From: Rhodovulum marinum
GTDB taxonomy: Bacteria; Pseudomonadota; Alphaproteobacteria; Rhodobacterales; Rhodobacteraceae
Direction of reading: 5' to 3'
Assembly (NCBI RefSeq): GCF_004343075.1
Contig: NZ_SLXP01000001.1
Coordinates: 302,474 to 366,473 of the forward strand
DNA: 64,000 bases
Shown: in pieces, positions 18,316 to 26,833 of the stretch
Numbering within the stretch: the first letter of the stretch is position 1
Layout: each line of letters begins with the position of its first letter
The notes under the pieces: generated by a model
Databases searched by the model: none
What the model was told of the DNA's origin: nothing
Seen by the model: only the letters and a program-made list of their open reading frames with translations
Made by a program: the position numbers and the translations under genes

Positions 18316-19377
18316 GTGAACCAGCGCCTCCTGATCGTCACGACCGCCCGTAACGAGGGGCCGTTCCTGCTGGAATGGCTGGCCCATCACATCGGCGCGG
18401 GCGCGACCGACATCCTGGTCTATTCCAACGACTGCGAGGACGGCACCGACGCGATGCTGGACGCGCTGGCGGCCGCAGGCATCCTGACCCATGTGGCGCA
18501 CAGCGCGCCCGAGGGCGAAAGCATCCAGTGGCAAGCGCTGAAAGCCGCGTGGAAACACCCGCTGAGGAAGGCCGCCGACTGGGTGCTGGGCATCGACCTG
18601 GACGAGTTCGTGAACATCCACCTGCCCGGCCACGGCTTCGCCGACCTGATCGCCGCGCTGCCCGAGGGGACGGATGCCATCGCCCTGCAATGGCGGTTCT
18701 TCGGGGATAACGGCGTGTTTTCCCATGAGGACCGCCCCGTCACCGAACAGTTCACCGCCGCCATGCCGCCCGAGTGCGGCTATCCGGTCTCGGCGAGTTT
18801 CTTCAAGACGCTGTTCCGCGCCGCGGGGCCGTTCAACCGGCTGGGCGTCCACCGGCCCCGGCAGAAGCCGCCCGCCAAGGCGGGCGTGCCGCGCTGGGTC
18901 GACGGGTCGGGCGCGGCCCTGCCCGCGGCCATCGCGGGGACCGACACGCGGCTGTCGCTGATCGGGCACGAGGGCGCGCGGGCGCTGGCCGAGATCAACC
19001 ATTACGCGGTGAAATCGGCCGAAAGCTTCATGGTCAAGCGCGCCCGCGGGTTGCCGAACCGGGCGGGCAAGGCGATCGACCTGGCCTATTGGGTGGAGCG
19101 CAATTTCAACAGCGTCGAGGACCGGAGCATCGCCGCGATGGCGCCCACGACGGCCGGGGCGCTGGCGCGGCTGCGCGCGGTTCCGGGCGTGGCCGAGTTG
19201 CACGCGGCGGCGGTCGACTGGCACCGGGCGGCGTTCCTGCGGATCGTGACGGACCCGGAAGAGCACGCGCTTTACACGCGGCTTTTGCTGGCGGGGGGCA
19301 GCCGCGCCCTGCCCGCCGCCGTGCGGCAGCAGGCGATCGCGTTGTATCACCGTGCCCGGATCGGGGCGGGGCAATGA
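18316..19377 (+). CDS. Glycosyltransferase (GT2/GT92-like)
   Basis: 353-aa cytosolic enzyme. It starts TTARNEGPFLLEWLAHH and has VYSNDCEDGTDA and the metal-binding GIDLDEFVNIH (DxD-like), a pattern shared by bacterial GT2/GT92-type proteins. No transmembrane segment is seen. The GTG start has AAGGGG upstream. It is clearly paralogous to the C-terminal half of the 19570 product: MKNEGPFIIDWLAYH, VYTNDCSDGTDA, CMDVDEYINVK and the NHYAV(K/R)SAESF(M/L)VKR block are shared. It opens a five-gene surface-glycan-type cluster. Donor and acceptor sugars are unknown. Confidence 0.8.
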   Translation: MNQRLLIVTTARNEGPFLLEWLAHHIGAGATDILVYSNDCEDGTDAMLDALAAAGILTHVAHSAPEGESIQWQALKAAWKHPLRKAADWVLGIDLDEFVNIHLPGHGFADLIAALPEGTDAIALQWRFFGDNGVFSHEDRPVTEQFTAAMPPECGYPVSASFFKTLFRAAGPFNRLGVHRPRQKPPAKAGVPRWVDGSGAALPAAIAGTDTRLSLIGHEGARALAEINHYAVKSAESFMVKRARGLPNRAGKAIDLAYWVERNFNSVEDRSIAAMAPTTAGALARLRAVPGVAELHAAAVDWHRAAFLRIVTDPEEHALYTRLLLAGGSRALPAAVRQQAIALYHRARIGAGQ

Positions 19378-19402
19378 CGGGGCGGGGCACGCAGACACGG
19401 TC

Positions 19403-19527
19403 CGGTTTCGCCCCGGCTAACGCCGGGGCGACCGGCCGGGGGGCGCTGCCCCGCCGCCATTGCCGCTCGGACCGATGGCGCGCCAATGGCAGCCCCCCCG
19501 GAGTATTTGTCCCAAGAAAAAGAACGC
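19403..19527 (+). repeat. GC-rich intergenic element, copy B
   Basis: Same layout as the copy at 1992: GGTTTCGCC, stem CGCCCCGG (19409-19416) with CCGGGGCG (19423-19430), GACCGGC, a G-run/C-run hairpin and a 3' end GGAGTATTTGTCCCAAGAAA. Two base pairs in the first stem are changed together (T-A to C-G) relative to copy A. An extra hairpin (GCCATTG with CAATGGC) is inserted before the 3' motif. It occupies the 192-bp gap between the two glycosyltransferase genes. Confidence 0.65.
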
Positions 19528-19569
19528 GCGACCACCGGGCGCCGCTTGGCATGCGGGGGGCCTGAGACG

Positions 19570-21819
19570 ATGGCTGCAAGTTCCCGCGACCCCGGCCGGT
19601 TCTTACGCCGGACAACCTGCACCAGACGGATCGGGGCGCGGCTTGTTCTGGACGCGGTCGCCGCGCAGGACGACGCCTGGATCGTCTTCGCCGCGGGCAC
19701 GCCGCCCGAGGCGGTGGGGCCGGCCGGGGGGACGGCGATCCGCGAGGTGCGGTCCATCGGGGGCGGGCTGGTCGTTACCGTCAGCACGCCGGAAGTGGTC
19801 ACCTTGACGGTGGACGGGTCCGAGGCCGAGATCGCGCCGCGCCGGGCCGAAACCGGCCTGTTCGCCGGGCTGAACGCGCTGGTCGCGTTGCGCAACGGCG
19901 AAAGCGCGGAACAGGCTGCCGAATGGCTGCGCCATCACGCCGGGGCGCACGGGGCGGAGGGTGCGCTGATCATCGACCGGGCGCCGGGGGGCGACGCGGC
20001 CTTCGCCACCGCGCTGGAGGCGCTGTGCCGCGACATCGGCGGGCTGCAACGCCTTGTTGTCGTCGACCTGGACGCGCCGCTGGGCCGCGCGGACCTGCCG
20101 CCCGAAAGCCACCCGTTCAACGCCTCGGAATCGCCGGGCAAGGACCGGATGGACCTGCCCTCGCCCGATCCCTGGACCGCGCCGCTGGGCGAATTGCAGC
20201 TTTACGAATGGCTGCGCCGGGCCTTTCTGGACGAGGCGCGGGCAGTGGCCAATCTGGACCTGTGCGACCTGCTGGCCCCGGCCGAGGGCGCGAACATGTT
20301 CGACCGGGCCGCGGCCGCGCCCTCGGGCGCGCTGCTGCTGTTGGGGCGGCATGTCTTTCCCTGGCGTCCGCGCGACCCGGATGCGCCCGCCTTTGCAGAT
20401 CACCTGTGCGTGCAGTTCGACCGCCCCCGCGTGTCGCGCCGCTGGTGCGTGGCGCCGGCCAAGGCCGGCCCCGAGACGACCTGGCGGATGGTGCGGATCG
20501 CGGGGGCCGCGCCCCGGCACGAGGATGTCGCGCTGTTCTTCCGCTGCATGGGGCTGCGCCACCGGGGCCACCCGGTGTCGCGCATCGTGCCCAAGACCAG
20601 CCTGGTCGAGGAACCGCGGATGCTGGCGCTGGCCGAGCGGCTGGGCGGCAGGCCCCCGGTGCGGATGCCCGAGATCGCGCCGCCCCGGGTCGACCCCGCC
20701 GCCACCCGCACCGCCATCGTGACCACGATGAAGAACGAGGGGCCGTTCATCATCGACTGGCTGGCCTATCACCGGGCGATCGGGGTCGCGGATTTCCTCG
20801 TCTATACCAACGATTGCAGCGATGGCACCGATGCCCTGCTGGACCTGTTGCAGGACAGGGGGCTGGTGCAGCACCGCGACAACCCCTACCGGGCCTCGGG
20901 GCTGAAGCCCCAGCATGCCGCGTTGCAGGCCGCCGAGGACGAACCCCTGATCCAGGCCGCCGACTGGCTGATCTGCATGGATGTCGACGAATACATCAAC
21001 GTCAAGGCGGGCGACGGCACGCTGAGGGCGCTGTTCGAGGCGGTGGGCGCGGCCAACATGATCTCGCTGACCTGGCGGCTGTTCGGCAATGCCGACATCC
21101 ACGGTTTCGAGGATGCGCCCGTGATCGCCCAGTTCGACCGCTGCGCCCCCGAGATGACGCGCAAGCCGCACCAGGCCTGGGGGTTCAAGACGCTGTTCCG
21201 CAATGTCGGTCTGTTCAAGAAGCTGGGCGTGCACCGGCCCAAGGGGCTGAAACCGCAGCTTTGGGACCATATCGCCTGGGTCAACGGGTCGGGCCGGCCG
21301 CTGCCGCGCACGGATTACCGCAATGCGTGGCGGTCGACCGCGGAGACGGTGGGCTATGACCTGGTGCAGCTGAACCATTACGCGGTGCGCTCGGCCGAAA
21401 GCTTTCTTGTGAAGCGCGACCGGGGGCGGGTGAACCATGTCGACCGCGACCAGGGCCTTGCCTACTGGTTCCGCATGAACCACAACGCCGAGGAGGACCG
21501 TTCGATCCGGCGGATGATCCCGGCGATGGAGGCCGAGCGCGCGCGCCTGATGGCCGACCCGGACATCGCCGCGGCGCATGCCGCCTGCGTCGCCGCGCAT
21601 CGCGCCAAGATCGCCGAGCTGAAGGCGCGGCCCGATTACGCCGCGTTCTACGGCGAATTGACCGGCTGGCGGATGGAGCGGCTGTCGCGGATGCTGGGCC
21701 ATTTCGGGGCGAACGTGTTCCTTGCAGGCCCCGAATGCATCCCCGACGCGGTGGTGCGCGCCGAGCCTGACGAAGGGTTCTTCTTTACCGTCGATCCGCC
21801 GCGCGAGACCCGGCACTGA
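19570..21819 (+). CDS. Two-domain glycosyltransferase (GT2/GT92-like C-terminal half)
   Basis: 749 aa. The C-terminal 390 residues (from TAIVTTMKNEGPFIIDW) form a complete GT2/GT92-like domain with DVDEY as the metal site. They match the whole neighbouring 18316 protein block by block. The N-terminal 350 residues belong to no family I recognise. They are mixed alpha/beta without membrane segments, with FNASESPGKDR and QLYEWLRRAFLDEAR as their most distinctive stretches, and could be a second, decayed transferase or a substrate-binding domain. The ATG at 19570 avoids the intergenic element upstream. It is part of the glycan cluster. Confidence 0.75.
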   Translation: MAASSRDPGRFLRRTTCTRRIGARLVLDAVAAQDDAWIVFAAGTPPEAVGPAGGTAIREVRSIGGGLVVTVSTPEVVTLTVDGSEAEIAPRRAETGLFAGLNALVALRNGESAEQAAEWLRHHAGAHGAEGALIIDRAPGGDAAFATALEALCRDIGGLQRLVVVDLDAPLGRADLPPESHPFNASESPGKDRMDLPSPDPWTAPLGELQLYEWLRRAFLDEARAVANLDLCDLLAPAEGANMFDRAAAAPSGALLLLGRHVFPWRPRDPDAPAFADHLCVQFDRPRVSRRWCVAPAKAGPETTWRMVRIAGAAPRHEDVALFFRCMGLRHRGHPVSRIVPKTSLVEEPRMLALAERLGGRPPVRMPEIAPPRVDPAATRTAIVTTMKNEGPFIIDWLAYHRAIGVADFLVYTNDCSDGTDALLDLLQDRGLVQHRDNPYRASGLKPQHAALQAAEDEPLIQAADWLICMDVDEYINVKAGDGTLRALFEAVGAANMISLTWRLFGNADIHGFEDAPVIAQFDRCAPEMTRKPHQAWGFKTLFRNVGLFKKLGVHRPKGLKPQLWDHIAWVNGSGRPLPRTDYRNAWRSTAETVGYDLVQLNHYAVRSAESFLVKRDRGRVNHVDRDQGLAYWFRMNHNAEEDRSIRRMIPAMEAERARLMADPDIAAAHAACVAAHRAKIAELKARPDYAAFYGELTGWRMERLSRMLGHFGANVFLAGPECIPDAVVRAEPDEGFFFTVDPPRETRH

Positions 21820-21900
21820 GCGGTGGCCGCGCTGGACCGGTCCGGCCCCCCGTGCTAGCGTTTTCGGCAACGAGCAGGTGAACGACAAAAGACAGCCCGG

Positions 21901-23469
21901 ATGGCCCTGGCCCGCATTGGAACGCTTTGGATCGGTCCGGCGCTCAGCTGGATGGAACAGCTTTGCCTGGCCTCTTTCGTCGAGCACGGGCACGAGGTGA
22001 CGGTCTTTGGCTATGACCCGATCGAGAACCTGCCCGCGGGCGTCCGGTTCGAACGGGCCGAGGCGATCCTGCCGGGCGAGCGGATCCTGCGCCACGCGAA
22101 AACCGGCAGCCCGGCCTATCACGCCGATATCTTCCGGCTGCGGATGATCCGCGACACCGGGATGGTCTGGGCCGATACCGATGCCTATTGCCTGCGGCCC
22201 TGGGACCAGCCCGAGACCGGCCATTTCCATGGCTGGATCTCGGATGCGCGGCCCCTGGTGAACAACGGCGTGCTGGGCCTGCCGCGCGACAGCGCGACGC
22301 TGGCGGCGATGCTGGCGTTCACCGCCGACCCCTACCCGGTGCCGCCCTGGCTGAGCGCCGAGAAGCGCGCGGAGCTGGAGGCCCGCAAGGCCGCCGGTGA
22401 CCCGCTGCATGTCTCGCTCATGCCCTGGGGCGTGTTCGGGCCAGAGGCGCTGAGCCATTTCCTGCGCGAAACCGGCGAGATCGACCATGCCTTTCCGGGG
22501 CGCGTCCTGTATCCCGTGCCCTTCGCCCGCGCGGGCATCACCCTGCGCCCCAACCGCCGGGCCGAGGCCGAGGCGATGCTGACCCCGGACACGCTGTCGA
22601 TCCATTTCTGGGGCCGGCGGTTCCGCAATATCGCGGGGCGGATGGGCGGCACCCCGCCCGAGGGCAGCCTGGTGGATCACCTGTTGAAACGCCACCGGAT
22701 CGACCCGGCGCCCACCGCCCACCTGATGCCGCCGCCGCCAAAGGCGACGCTCGATCCCGGCCCCGCGCCCGATTTCTCGGTCTTTGAGGATGCGGACGTG
22801 GCCAACATGCTGTTGCAGCGGTCCGAAACCGCGGATGTGGGCGCGGAAATCCGCGCCTGGATGGCGGGCGACGACGCGCCGCTGATGGCCCATGCCCGCG
22901 CCCATCGCGACCGCGTGCTGGCCGACGTGTTCGAGGCCGCGCGCGCCGCCTGCGCGGGGGTCGTCGGCGCGCTGGACGCCGCCCCGCCGCAGCGTCTTGC
23001 CGATATCGGCTGCGGCTACGCCTTCGCCGACCTGATCCTGCACCGCCGCTATGGCTGTGACATCGTGCTGATCGATATCGAGGACAGCGACAGCCGCCAT
23101 TTCGGCATGGCGGATACGGGCGCGGGCTATACCAGCCTGTCCCGCGCGCGGGCCTTCCTGGAAACGAACGGCGTGCCGTCCGACCGGATCACCACGCTGA
23201 ACCCGCGCCGCGACGACCTGTCGGGGATCGCCACGCCCGACGCGGTCATCAGCCTGCTGTCCTGCGGCTATCACTACCCGGTCTCGACCTATGAAAGCCT
23301 GTTCCGCGACGTGCTGGCGGCGGGCGGGGCGGTGGTCCTGGACATCCGCAAGGGGTCGGGCGGCATCCCCGCGCTGAAGCGGATGGGCGCGACCGAGATT
23401 CTGGCCAAGGGGCCGAAACACGCCACCGTTCTGGTCGGCCAGGAGGACCGCCTTGTCCGACATGCTTGA
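21901..23469 (+). CDS. Glycosyltransferase-methyltransferase fusion protein
   Basis: 522 aa. Residues 1-270 resemble capsular/OCH1-like (GT32-type) transferases: FRLRMIRDTGMVWADTDAY carries the DxD motif, with VNNGVLG and SIHFWG further on. Residues 335-520 are a class I SAM methyltransferase-like domain: motif I LADIGCGYAFADLIL, then VLIDIEDS, SLLSCGYHYPVSTY and VVLDIRKGSGG. A Pro-rich linker joins the two. The methyltransferase half recurs in decayed form at the N-terminus of the 24154 product. It overlaps the next gene by 17 bp. It likely adds and methylates a sugar on a surface glycan; specificity is unknown. Confidence 0.72.
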   Translation: MALARIGTLWIGPALSWMEQLCLASFVEHGHEVTVFGYDPIENLPAGVRFERAEAILPGERILRHAKTGSPAYHADIFRLRMIRDTGMVWADTDAYCLRPWDQPETGHFHGWISDARPLVNNGVLGLPRDSATLAAMLAFTADPYPVPPWLSAEKRAELEARKAAGDPLHVSLMPWGVFGPEALSHFLRETGEIDHAFPGRVLYPVPFARAGITLRPNRRAEAEAMLTPDTLSIHFWGRRFRNIAGRMGGTPPEGSLVDHLLKRHRIDPAPTAHLMPPPPKATLDPGPAPDFSVFEDADVANMLLQRSETADVGAEIRAWMAGDDAPLMAHARAHRDRVLADVFEAARAACAGVVGALDAAPPQRLADIGCGYAFADLILHRRYGCDIVLIDIEDSDSRHFGMADTGAGYTSLSRARAFLETNGVPSDRITTLNPRRDDLSGIATPDAVISLLSCGYHYPVSTYESLFRDVLAAGGAVVLDIRKGSGGIPALKRMGATEILAKGPKHATVLVGQEDRLVRHA

Positions 23470-24157
23470 AATCGCGGGCGTGCGCATCCCGAACGACCCG
23501 GCCATCGTGACGCCGAAGATCGCCGAGGCGATCCGCAAGGGCCGCTATGAAAAGGACGAGGTCCGCGCCACGCCCAAGTTCATCGAACCCGGCGACCGGG
23601 TGATCGAACTGGGCGCGGGGCTGGGCTTCATCTCCAGCTATATCGCCACGGCCCTTGGCGTGCGCGATATCCTGTGCGTCGAGGCCGACCCGACGCTCTG
23701 CGCCTTTATCGCCCGGGTGCATGCGGAAAACGGGATCGAGGGCGTCGAGGTCAAGAACGCCGTCGCGCTGAACGACACCGGCCAGCCGGGCACCCTGCCC
23801 TTTTACGTGCGCGACCCGTTCTGGTCCTCGTCGCTGGACGGCGACACGCCTTACGTGCGGGTGGTCGAGGTGCCCGCGCTGCCGCTCTCGGGGCTGATCC
23901 GCGCCTTTCGCGCCAACACGCTCATCGTCGATATCGAGGGGGGCGAGCGCGACCTGTTCCGCGACCTTGACCTGACCGGCATCGACAAGATCTTCCTGGA
24001 AATCCACACCCGCAAGATCCGCCGCATCGGGATCAAGCTGTGTTTCGACGCGCTGTCGGCGGCGGGCTTTGCCTATGACCAGCAGGCCAGTTGCGGCGGC
24101 TCGGTCCTGTTCCGCCGCATCCCCGCGGGGCAGTTGCGGCAGGCCGGGTTCACGTGA
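23453..24157 (+). CDS. FkbM-family methyltransferase
   Basis: 234 aa. Class I methyltransferase core with motif I VIELGAGLGFISSYIA, acidic residue in CVEADPTLC, and the FkbM hallmark TLIVDIEGGERDLF near residue 160. The FkbM family O-methylates sugars or small molecules. The TTG start at 23453 is preferred because AGGAGG lies 6 nt before it; the ATG at 23462 is too far from that site. Its start overlaps the fusion gene by 17 bp and its stop overlaps the next GTG (GTGA), so the three genes are tightly coupled. Confidence 0.85.
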   Translation: MSDMLEIAGVRIPNDPAIVTPKIAEAIRKGRYEKDEVRATPKFIEPGDRVIELGAGLGFISSYIATALGVRDILCVEADPTLCAFIARVHAENGIEGVEVKNAVALNDTGQPGTLPFYVRDPFWSSSLDGDTPYVRVVEVPALPLSGLIRAFRANTLIVDIEGGERDLFRDLDLTGIDKIFLEIHTRKIRRIGIKLCFDALSAAGFAYDQQASCGGSVLFRRIPAGQLRQAGFT

Positions 24158-25530
24158 CCGGCAGCGAGACCGAAACGGTGATCGCCGCGCTGCATCTGGA
24201 CGAGGTGGGCCATTTCGCCGATATCAACGCCTCGGCTCCCGATCTCGCCGCCGCGTTGAACCGCCGCTATGGCTGCACGATCTCGGTCGTCGGGCTGGAC
24301 CGGCAGGGGGCGCGGGCGGCCCTGCCCGCCCCGGACCTCGCGGCCTATCGCGCCCGCCTGCAAGCCCTGGGCGTTCCGCCCGACGATATCGACAGCGCGC
24401 CGCCGCCCCGCCGCTATGACGTGATCGCCACGCTTGACGGGTTCGGCGCGCGCCACCGGATTGCCGCCCTCGGCCCCTTCCTCGACCAGGCGCTGCACGC
24501 CGATAGCCGGCTTGTCCTCGACGTGAAGAAGGGGTCGGGCAGTTATCCGTTCCTGGCCCGCTACGGCAACTGCACCACGCTGAGCCCCGCCACCCGCGAC
24601 GCCCCGGGCCGCGTCGTGATGGCCGTGGAACCGGCCGCCACCCCCGCCGCCGAATGGGCGGACATCGCCAGGGGCCTTGCCGGGCCGGGCGGGTTTTTCA
24701 CCGATTGCGGGCAGCATTCCTTTCTGTTCATCCCGCGCGGCGACACGCTGGTGGTGACCTTCGACAATCTCGACATCGCGCTGACCAAGCGCGAAACCCG
24801 CCGCCCCTGGGGCTTTGGCTTCATCGAGAAGAACGGCTGGTCGATGCTGGGGGTGATGGCGGGCGGCTGGACCTGGTTCCGCGACGGCGCCGTTTCGGCC
24901 GAGTTCGACCGGCTGGCGGCAAGCGGGTTCTTCGCCCGGTTTTCCCGCGTGATCTTTTACGGCGCGTCGATGGGCGGCTATGGCGCGGCGGCCTTTTCCG
25001 CCGCCGCGCCGGGCGCCACGGTCTTTGCCATCAGCCCGCAATCGACGCTGGACCGGGCCGTGACGCCCTGGGAAACCCGCTATCGCAAGGCGTGGGAGCG
25101 CGACTTTTCCGGCCCCTATGGCGATGCGGCCCTTGCCAGCCGGACCGCCGCCGCCGTGCATATCCTTTACGATCCTTACGTGGCGCTGGACGCCGCCCAT
25201 GCCGAGCGGTTCACGGGGCCCAACGTGCACAAGTGGCGCTGCCCGCTGATGGGGCACCGGCTGGGCTCGTCGCTGCAGCAGATGGGCATCCTGCAGGACA
25301 TCGCCACCGCCGCGATCGAGGGGCGGCTGGAGGGCGCGATGCTGTATCGCCTGCTGCGACGGCGCCGGACCTTCCCGCGTTACCTGCGCGAACTGGCGAA
25401 CCTTGCGCTGGAACGGGGCCATCCCGGCCTGGCGCTGCGGGTCTGCGATATCGCACTGGCCCAGGGCGACGACACGGCGTTTCACCGCCTCAGGGCGCAT
25501 ATCGAAGGGCGCCTTTCGCCCAAGGGTTGA
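24154..25530 (+). CDS. Alpha/beta hydrolase with relict methyltransferase-like N-terminal domain
   Basis: 458 aa. Residues 1-160 mirror the methyltransferase half of the 21901 product: NRRYGCTISVVGLD against HRRYGCDIVLIDIE, and VLDVKKGSGSYPFLARYG against VLDIRKGSGGIPALKRMG. Here the SAM-binding GCG motif is replaced (FADINASAPD). Residues 170-400 carry a serine-hydrolase elbow FYGASMGGYGAAAF (GxSxG), with DPYV and GHRLGSS as likely acid and His positions. The C-terminal 70 residues are helical and TPR-like. The GTG start overlaps the preceding stop. The role in glycan modification (deacetylase or esterase) is inferred from context. Confidence 0.65.
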   Translation: MTGSETETVIAALHLDEVGHFADINASAPDLAAALNRRYGCTISVVGLDRQGARAALPAPDLAAYRARLQALGVPPDDIDSAPPPRRYDVIATLDGFGARHRIAALGPFLDQALHADSRLVLDVKKGSGSYPFLARYGNCTTLSPATRDAPGRVVMAVEPAATPAAEWADIARGLAGPGGFFTDCGQHSFLFIPRGDTLVVTFDNLDIALTKRETRRPWGFGFIEKNGWSMLGVMAGGWTWFRDGAVSAEFDRLAASGFFARFSRVIFYGASMGGYGAAAFSAAAPGATVFAISPQSTLDRAVTPWETRYRKAWERDFSGPYGDAALASRTAAAVHILYDPYVALDAAHAERFTGPNVHKWRCPLMGHRLGSSLQQMGILQDIATAAIEGRLEGAMLYRLLRRRRTFPRYLRELANLALERGHPGLALRVCDIALAQGDDTAFHRLRAHIEGRLSPKG

Positions 25531-25558
25531 CCAGGCGCGATGGCCCCGGAATCGCCGC

Positions 25559-25588
25559 TTGCAGCGCTTGGGCGCCACGGCATAGCAT
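25559..25588 (+). promoter_or_regulatory. Possible promoter of the ABC importer operon
   Basis: TTGCAG (25559-25564) and TAGCAT (25583-25588), 18 nt apart, 57 bp before the substrate-binding protein gene. Fair match to sigma70; not proven. Confidence 0.35.
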
Positions 25589-25644
25589 GCCGCCGACCCA
25601 AGCGTGCCCGGGGTGCGCGAGGCAAGAACACAGGGGAGAGGAAG

Positions 25645-26784
25645 ATGAACGCGAAATCCAAGCTGCTGGCCGCCGTCGCCGCGCTGGCCATGGCCGGGGT
25701 GGCCGGGGCCGAGCCGCTGAAGGTCGGGATGATCACCACGCTGTCGGGCGGCGGCGCAAGCCTGGGCATCGACACCCGCGACGGGTTCATGCTGGCGGTG
25801 AAACAGGCGGGCAATCCCGACCTGGAAGTCGTGATCGAGGACGACCAGCGCAAGCCCGACGTGGCGGTGCAACTGGCCGACAAGATGATCCAGTCGGACA
25901 AGGTGGACGTTCTGACCGGCATCGTGTGGTCGAACCTCGCCATGGCCGTGGTCCCCGCCGCCACCGCGCAGGGCAAGTTCTACCTGTCCACGAACGCCGC
26001 GCCGTCGCAACTGGCCGGCAAGGGCTGCAACCCGAACTATTTCTCGGTCAGCTACCAGAACGACAACCTGCACGAGGCCGCGGGCGCCTATGCCGCCAAG
26101 GCGGGCATCACCAGGGCGTTCATCATGGCGCCGAACTACCCCGCGGGGCAGGATTCGCTGGCGGGCTTCAAGCGGTTCTACGAGGGCGAGGTCGTGGGCG
26201 AGGTCTATACCCAGCTGGGCCAGACCGATTACGCCGGTGAAATCGCACAGATCCGCGCATCTGGCGCCGATGGGGTGTTCATCTTCCTGCCGGGCGGGAT
26301 GGGGATTTCCTTCGTCAAGCAATACGCCGATTCCGGCGTCGGCCTGCCGCTGATCGGCCCGGCGTTCAGCTTTGAACAGACGATCATCCAGGCGATGGGC
26401 GACGCCGCGCTGGGCGTTCTGAACGGCGCGAACTGGTCGCCCGATCTGGACAACGCCGCCAACACCGCCTTCGTCGAGGGCTTCGCCGCGGAATACGGCC
26501 GGCTGCCCTCGGTCTATGCGTCCTATGGCTATGACACGGCGAACCTGCTCTTGTCGGCGATGGCCAAGGCCGACGTCAAGGATGCCGACGCCTTCCGCGC
26601 GGCGCTGCGCGCGGCCGATTTCGATTCCGTCCGCGGCGATTTCGCCTTCAGCCCCTCGCAGCACCCGGTGCAAGACCTTTACGTGCGCGAGGTGGTCCGT
26701 GATGGCGACATCCTGACCAACCGCATCGTGGGCACCGCGATCGAGGATCGCAGCCACGCCTACGAGGACGCGTGCAAGATGTAA
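25645..26784 (+). CDS. ABC transporter substrate-binding protein, branched-chain amino acid (LivK) type
   Basis: Periplasmic type I binding protein (379 aa). The signal peptide ends around AGVAGA, followed by LKVGMITTLSGGGASLGID, the standard opening of the Liv/amide/aromatic-acid binding family. VLTGIVWSNLAMAV, GCNPNYFSVSYQND and FSPSQHPVQDLYVREV are consistent with this family. The start at 25645 has a strong GGGGAGAGGAAG site. It heads an operon with two permeases and two ATPases. The family binds amino acids, amides, urea or aromatic acids; this sequence does not settle which. Confidence 0.9.
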   Translation: MNAKSKLLAAVAALAMAGVAGAEPLKVGMITTLSGGGASLGIDTRDGFMLAVKQAGNPDLEVVIEDDQRKPDVAVQLADKMIQSDKVDVLTGIVWSNLAMAVVPAATAQGKFYLSTNAAPSQLAGKGCNPNYFSVSYQNDNLHEAAGAYAAKAGITRAFIMAPNYPAGQDSLAGFKRFYEGEVVGEVYTQLGQTDYAGEIAQIRASGADGVFIFLPGGMGISFVKQYADSGVGLPLIGPAFSFEQTIIQAMGDAALGVLNGANWSPDLDNAANTAFVEGFAAEYGRLPSVYASYGYDTANLLLSAMAKADVKDADAFRAALRAADFDSVRGDFAFSPSQHPVQDLYVREVVRDGDILTNRIVGTAIEDRSHAYEDACKM

Positions 26785-26833
26785 CCGGCGCGGGCGGGCG
26801 TTTCGCGCGCCCGCCCCTGCGAGGACCTGTCCC

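Noticed and set aside
19603-23538. Antisense open frame of about 1300 codons under the glycosyltransferase genes
   Set aside because: No domain or start signal; sense-strand genes have clear motifs and coupled starts.
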